A program made the position numbers and the translations under genes. From Gilliamella apis (GTDB lineage Bacteria > Pseudomonadota > Gammaproteobacteria > Enterobacterales > Orbaceae), in assembly GCF_002142155.1 (NCBI RefSeq), contig NZ_NASD01000012.1:1-64000 (forward strand): a DNA stretch of 64,000 bases, given 5' to 3'. Position 1 is the first letter of the stretch, and the number at the start of each line of letters is the position of its first letter. The notes under the pieces are model-generated. The model had not been told where the DNA came from. It saw nothing but the letters and a program-made list of their open reading frames with translations, and ran no database searches. Below, in pieces: positions 59,847 through 64,000 of this stretch.

Positions 59847-59865
59847 GATATTGATAATTATTCTC
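59847..59865. promoter_or_regulatory. Fur box, receptor side
   Basis: GATATTGATAATTATTCTC matches the Fur consensus GATAATGATAATCATTATC in 16 of 19 positions. It is 66 nt before the receptor ATG, where it could cover the promoter. Confidence 0.7.
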
Positions 59866-59930
59866 ATATAGTATATTGTTACTCGCGGATTGCTTTGCAA
59901 AATATCAATATAATTAATAGGGTTATAACA

Positions 59931-61904
59931 ATGAATACGAAGTTTAAGTTGGCTACACATGTCTTAAATACAAGTATTTTATTATCATTATCAGGTTTAG
60001 CGATGGCGGCTGATGATAAAAATACTGATACTATGGTGGTGACAGCATCAGGATTTTCTCAACAAATTAAGGAAGCTCCAGCAACAATTTCGGTGATCAC
60101 GCCGGAAGAAATTAGCAAAAAACCTTATCGTGATGTTACCGATGCTCTGAAAGACATTCCTGGTGTCACAATAACTGGTGGCGGCGATTCGACCGATATT
60201 AGTATTCGTGGTATGGATGCCAAATATACATTATTATTAATTGATGGAAAAAAAGTTAGTACGCGTGAAACTAGACCAAATAGTGATAATTCTGGTTTCG
60301 AACAAGGCTGGTTACCTCCATTAACCATTATTGAGCGTATAGAGGTTGTCCGTGGACCTATGTCTTCTCTATATGGTTCAGATGCTATGGGTGGGGTAGT
60401 TAATATCATTACTAAAAAAGTGTCCAACAAATGGCACGGTGGTTTAAGGGTTGAATCAATTGTGCCTTATCGTTCTGATGAGAAAAATACCTATGTAGGT
60501 AGTTTTTCAACGATGGGCCCAATTATTGATGATATTTTAGGTATTCAATTATTTGGCCAATACAGCAAACGTAGTGAAGATAAGTTTTTAAATGGTCATT
60601 CAGGACAAAAATTACGTAGCTTAAATGGGAAAATATCACTTAATGCTACAGATACTCAGACATTTGATCTTGATTTTGGACGCTCTTTACAAAACAGTAA
60701 TGCTTCAGGTGGTAAAACAAGACCAGTTAATCGCGGTGATTTTAATAGAGATAACCGTCGCAACTCTTTTGCTTTAACGCATAATGGTTTATTTGGCGAT
60801 GTATCGACGACATCCTTTATTTCTCATGAAGGTAATAATAATCCAGAAAGAAAAATGAAAATTCGTAATACTAACGTTGACTCACGTGTGACAATTCCTT
60901 TCTCGATTAATATGTTAACTGCTGGTGGAGCATATACTTATCAAGAACTTCATGATAGAGGTAATCAGTTAAACAAAACTCTAACAAAAATTGATCGTTG
61001 GAGTTATGCATTATTCGCTGAGGATGAAATAAGTATTTTTGATAACTGGAGTATAACGGCTGGTTTGCGTTATAACAAAGATGAAAACTATGGTAGCAAC
61101 TGGAATCCAAGAGTCTATAGTGTCTGGAATATTGATGATAACTTTACCTTAAAGGGTGGTTATTCAACTGGATTTGCAACACCACAACTACGCCAAGTTG
61201 TTTCAGATTGGGGACAGGTTACAGGTGGATCTGGAACAGGTAACAAAGGAATGATAATGGGTAATCCCGATTTAAAACCTGAAAAAACGGATTCATTTGA
61301 AATAGGCGTTGGTTATACCAATGATTATGGTATTGATGCATCTGCAACAGCTTTTTATACTAAATATAAAGATAAAATCCAGTCTTATTATATTTGTCGT
61401 GGTAAAGCAGGATCAAGAAATTGCCGAATCAATGGTTATAAAGAAAAATTTGATTTTGTTCAAGGCCGTGAGAATGTAGATAAAGCCGATCTTAAAGGTT
61501 TAGAACTATCATTTAAAACACCATTGTTTACTGATTTCTTGCTAAGTTCTAACTATTCTTGGACTAAAACAGAACAAAAAACTGGTAAAAATAAAGGTAA
61601 ATCTTTAAATCGTACACCTAAGCAAAAATTCAATACTCAGCTTGATTGGAATCTAACCCAACAATTGGATTTATGGACTAAAGTTGCTTATTACGGAGTG
61701 GAAACAACTACGGATCGTAGTGGCAAAAAGATTGAATATCCAGGTTATACCTTCTGGGATGTGGGTGCATCTTTCCAAATAAATCAAAATGCTAAGATTT
61801 ATGGTGGCGTTTATAACTTATTTGATAGAGATGTTTCTAACGATGATTTTGGTAAAACTTTAGAAGGTCGTCGTTACTTTGTTGGTACTGAAGTTAATTT
61901 CTAA
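59931..61904 (+). CDS. TonB-dependent catecholate receptor (CirA-like)
   Basis: A 657-aa outer-membrane gated porin for iron-siderophore uptake. A signal peptide (to about AMAADD) is followed by the TonB box-like DTMVVTASG. The plug domain (about 35-150) contains APATISVITPEEI, RGMDAKYTLLLIDGKKV and IERIEVVRGPMSSLYGSDAM. A ~22-strand barrel ends in the YFVGTEVNF signature with terminal Phe. It resembles E. coli CirA. I use the ATG at 59931, which begins the signal peptide; an earlier ATG in frame lacks a ribosome site. It is followed by a terminator and is divergent from the binding protein. Confidence 0.93.
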   Translation: MNTKFKLATHVLNTSILLSLSGLAMAADDKNTDTMVVTASGFSQQIKEAPATISVITPEEISKKPYRDVTDALKDIPGVTITGGGDSTDISIRGMDAKYTLLLIDGKKVSTRETRPNSDNSGFEQGWLPPLTIIERIEVVRGPMSSLYGSDAMGGVVNIITKKVSNKWHGGLRVESIVPYRSDEKNTYVGSFSTMGPIIDDILGIQLFGQYSKRSEDKFLNGHSGQKLRSLNGKISLNATDTQTFDLDFGRSLQNSNASGGKTRPVNRGDFNRDNRRNSFALTHNGLFGDVSTTSFISHEGNNNPERKMKIRNTNVDSRVTIPFSINMLTAGGAYTYQELHDRGNQLNKTLTKIDRWSYALFAEDEISIFDNWSITAGLRYNKDENYGSNWNPRVYSVWNIDDNFTLKGGYSTGFATPQLRQVVSDWGQVTGGSGTGNKGMIMGNPDLKPEKTDSFEIGVGYTNDYGIDASATAFYTKYKDKIQSYYICRGKAGSRNCRINGYKEKFDFVQGRENVDKADLKGLELSFKTPLFTDFLLSSNYSWTKTEQKTGKNKGKSLNRTPKQKFNTQLDWNLTQQLDLWTKVAYYGVETTTDRSGKKIEYPGYTFWDVGASFQINQNAKIYGGVYNLFDRDVSNDDFGKTLEGRRYFVGTEVNF

Positions 61905-61940
61905 TTAATATTCATCAATAAAAGGTTGTTATAAATATTG

Positions 61941-61968
61941 AGTGGCTGTTAATACAGCCACTTTTTTA
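61941..61968 (+). terminator. Terminator after the receptor gene
   Basis: A perfect 9-bp stem (AGTGGCTGT / ACAGCCACT) with a TAAT loop and a TTTTTT tail, 36 nt past the stop. Confidence 0.92.
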
Positions 61969-62051
61969 TTTAATTAATAAACTATATATTAACATTTTAA
62001 TTTATTAGTTATGATTGAGAATTACTTCACAAAAGGATTTTAAATAAGCAT

Positions 62052-62402
62052 ATGCCGAAATATGTCTATACGATTCTACTAGTTCTTGTATCTCTGCTAA
62101 CCAGTTTGCCAGTATATGCTGTTATAGTATTAACTCGAATTAACTATGAAGATGGTTTCGACCCGTATGCAGCTATACTTGCAGTAGTTTCGCTTTTTGT
62201 TTTATGGCAAGTGTTTAAAATATGGTCAACATGGAAGGTTAAGCAATGGGAAAAAAAAGAACAGCAACAGAAGCTGCAAAAGAAAGCTGAAAGAGATCGA
62301 TTATTTGCTGAGTCAAGAGCAAGAATGCGCTTAAAAAAACAATTAACTAAACAAAAATCCCGGAAGAAAAAAATTACAGAAGAAAAAACTCCAGAAAAAT
62401 AA
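62052..62402 (+). CDS. Small membrane protein with basic coiled tail
   Basis: A 116-aa protein I do not recognise. Two hydrophobic segments (about 5-28 and 40-58) with a short loop are followed by a very charged helix rich in Lys, Arg, Glu and Gln (residues ~63-116), probably a cytoplasmic coiled coil. The ribosome site is poor (GGA is 15 nt upstream), so the start is less certain. It stands alone between the receptor's terminator and the SorC regulator. A repeated G-rich motif lies 58 nt past its stop. Confidence 0.6.
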   Translation: MPKYVYTILLVLVSLLTSLPVYAVIVLTRINYEDGFDPYAAILAVVSLFVLWQVFKIWSTWKVKQWEKKEQQQKLQKKAERDRLFAESRARMRLKKQLTKQKSRKKKITEEKTPEK

Positions 62403-62459
62403 TATCATTTCTTAATTGGTATTTAATCTATTCAGCTAATTTTTTTCATGATTAAAATT

Positions 62460-62484
62460 TTGAGGAAAGGGGTTTTTTAGCTTA
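62460..62484 (+). repeat. Intergenic motif shared with 48642-48665, copy 2
   Basis: TTGAGGAAAGGGG followed by TTTTTTAGCTTA, 58 nt after a stop codon. It is nearly the same as the copy at 48642-48665. Its role is unknown. Confidence 0.45.
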
Positions 62485-62683
62485 ATATAAATTGAAATTT
62501 CTTCATAATTATCATGAATAACCAATCATTTATATTTGTTCCATTCTTATCAAACTTAATAAAATATCATATTTTATCTTATTGAATTATTTATTGGTCT
62601 TAATCCATGGCATGCTAGACGATTTTGTAATATATTATCTATCATAGTGCAAGAAGTTACTACAGTGTTGAAAGGCAAACTTG

Positions 62684-63655
62684 ATGGTTGTATTTGAAGA
62701 TAAACAAGAGTCGGAATTACTTACAGAAATTGCAGTTGCATACTATGAGTATGAACAAACTCAAGAAGAAATCGCTCAGCGATTTGGTCTTTCACGCATT
62801 AAAGTTGGTCGTTTGCTAAAAAAAGCTAGAGCAGAAGGAATCGTTGAAATAAGTGTTAAATATCATCCGATATTTAGTTCTCGTATTGAACAGCAATTTG
62901 TTAACCATTTTGGTATCAAACGAGCTTTAATTGCTTTAGATCATCAAGACGAAGAAGAACAACGTAGACAAGTTGCTGCTCTGGTATCGAATTATCTGTC
63001 TAGTACTTTAAAAAATGGTATGACTGTTGCTGTGGGACAAGGGCGTAATGTCGCTGCTATTGCCAGCCATGTTGGTGTGTTTCCTGAAAAACAGTGTAAA
63101 TTTATTTGTGGTATCGGTGGTACTCAGCGTGTCGGGGAAATTATTGATGCTGACCACATTAGTCGAAGTTTAGCCAGAAAATTTAGTGCAACTAGTGAGA
63201 CTTTATACGCGCCAGCTTATGTAGAAAATCGTGAACTTAAACGTGCATTTATCCAAAATCGAGTTATTAAAGATACATTAGAAAGAGCGGCTAAAGCTGA
63301 TATTGCTTTAGTTGGTATTGGCGATATGAATGAAAACTGTTATATGGTGCAGTTGGGCTGGTTTACTCCGCAAGAAGTCACTTACGCAACTTTAAACCAA
63401 GGTGTGATTGGTGATATTGCTGGATATGGTTTTTTTGATATCAATGGTAATCCGGTCGATACAACCATGAATGATCGAGTGATTGGTTTAAGTATTGAAG
63501 AATTACGTAATATTCCATGTGTTATTGCTATTGCTTCGGAAAATACTAAAGCAACCGCAATTTTAGGTGCACTACGGTCGGGCGTAATAGATATCATTGC
63601 GACAAGTGCTTCAAACGCTAGAACTATATTGAGTTTACAACAAAACAAAATCTAA
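62684..63655 (+). CDS. SorC-family sugar-responsive regulator
   Basis: A 323-aa transcription factor of the SorC/LsrR family. The N-terminal helix-turn-helix (YEYEQTQEEIAQRFGLSRIKVGRLLKKARAEGIVEI) is followed by a sugar-phosphate-binding domain (about 60-320) with the NagB-like GxxG stretches CGIGGTQRVGEI and ALVGIGDMNE, and the late GALRSGVIDIIATSASNA. The regulon is unknown because no sugar genes are adjacent. I use the ATG at 62684, one codon after a TTG; AAAGGC lies upstream. A hairpin follows the stop. Confidence 0.9.
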   Translation: MVVFEDKQESELLTEIAVAYYEYEQTQEEIAQRFGLSRIKVGRLLKKARAEGIVEISVKYHPIFSSRIEQQFVNHFGIKRALIALDHQDEEEQRRQVAALVSNYLSSTLKNGMTVAVGQGRNVAAIASHVGVFPEKQCKFICGIGGTQRVGEIIDADHISRSLARKFSATSETLYAPAYVENRELKRAFIQNRVIKDTLERAAKADIALVGIGDMNENCYMVQLGWFTPQEVTYATLNQGVIGDIAGYGFFDINGNPVDTTMNDRVIGLSIEELRNIPCVIAIASENTKATAILGALRSGVIDIIATSASNARTILSLQQNKI

Positions 63656-63667
63656 TTTAGCCAATAA

Positions 63668-63694
63668 GCTATTTGTAAACACATTACAAATAGC
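63668..63694. terminator. Terminator between the SorC-type gene and pssA
   Basis: A perfect 11-bp stem (GCTATTTGTAA / TTACAAATAGC) with an ACACA loop sits between the two convergent stop codons. Confidence 0.7.
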
Positions 63695-63719
63695 CTTGAT
63701 TAATCTAGATCAAATTTAA

Positions 63720-64000
63720 TTATAATAATCGTTTAATAATTCTATCCACTCTGATGCGGCTTAAACGTTTAATTAATTTATGTACCTGTTTTGGATAGAA
63801 TTGGCTAGCTTGAATTTGTTGGAAATGGGTGACAAGTGCTGTTTTTTCACGAATAGTTGTGAGTTCTTGTTTAATCTGTTGTTGTAATTCATGTTTAGGA
63901 TCATGAACAAGTATGGCATTTTCCAGATCTAAACGCCAAGCTCTTGGATTAAGATTATTACCTGTAATCATCATCCACTCATCATCTACCCAAATCCCTT
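63720..64000 (-). CDS. pssA: Phosphatidylserine synthase, 3' part
   Basis: This is the C-terminal ~93 codons of CDP-diacylglycerol-serine O-phosphatidyltransferase, the enzyme that starts phosphatidylethanolamine synthesis. The 5' end lies beyond the right edge. The frame is open to position 64000 and includes VDDEWMMITGNNLNPRAWRL, LENAILVHDP and the basic end IKRLSRIRVDRIIKRLL, which follow E. coli PssA closely. The second HKD-type motif lies in or just upstream of this part. Phosphatidylethanolamine is also the donor lipid for EptC at 2.9 kb. Confidence 0.93.
   Translation of the reverse strand, partial: GIWVDDEWMMITGNNLNPRAWRLDLENAILVHDPKHELQQQIKQELTTIREKTALVTHFQQIQASQFYPKQVHKLIKRLSRIRVDRIIKRLL

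Noticed and set aside
63699-63714. CRP-like TCTAGATCAAA sequence between the SorC-type gene and pssA
   Set aside because: Only the centre and part of one half match, and it lies between two convergent stop codons where an activator site makes little sense.

Overview
The window looks like chromosome from an AT-rich gammaproteobacterium. Most housekeeping proteins (CptA/EptC, DinB, BglA, YicC, YejK, YcaO, ZapD, TsaD, MdtK, RimO, PssA) read like close relatives of the Escherichia coli proteins. One reads like Haemophilus HI0607. The DNA is nevertheless only about one third G+C by eye. That combination fits the Orbaceae, for example Gilliamella of the bee gut. The placement is inference from protein resemblance and composition, not from a search.

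Layout. Positions 1-2.6 kb are the end of an integrated island: a P4-type tyrosine integrase and an unrecognised, very AT-rich gene. From 2.9 to 19.2 kb is core sequence: eptC; SOS-controlled dinB; a beta-glucoside PTS (bglF-bglA) with a divergent GntR regulator and a near-consensus CRP site; a SIMPL-domain protein; rph-pyrE and yicC; an EamA exporter; a Sel1 protein; a MATE pump; yejK; nfo.

From 19.2 to 34.6 kb is the most unusual region. It holds five paralogous putative lipoproteins of about 308-332 aa (four in tandem, one about 10 kb away) around a pbpC-alpha-2-macroglobulin pair. Four intergenic spaces of this family carry decayed N-terminal pieces that read like an IS3-type OrfA transposase. 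Copies 1 and 5 also carry an orphaned duplicate of the gene's own 3' end, and copy 5 is a mosaic of copies 2 and 1. Together these show a locus remade by duplication and recombination.

From 34.7 to 64 kb the sequence is mostly core again: yccS; a hisJQM-like transporter without an ATPase gene; lexA with two SOS boxes; coaE-zapD-yacG-tsaD; ycaO; a PfkB-like kinase with a degenerate catalytic loop; an HI0607-type shikimate-dehydrogenase homologue; a YgbA-type protein; feoABC with a Fur box; tal and tkt; mdtK-rimO; a frameshifted small secreted-protein gene; a divergent siderophore-binding lipoprotein and CirA-like receptor with Fur boxes between them; a SorC-type regulator; and the 3' part of pssA.

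Themes. Iron supply (feoABC, receptor plus binding protein) carries Fur-like sites. SOS control (lexA, dinB) carries LexA boxes. Sugar use (bgl, tal, tkt, PfkB, SorC) carries CRP-like sites in places. I saw no tRNA, rRNA, CRISPR array or intact insertion sequence. No defence system could be confidently named. The best candidate for something undescribed is the lipoprotein array.
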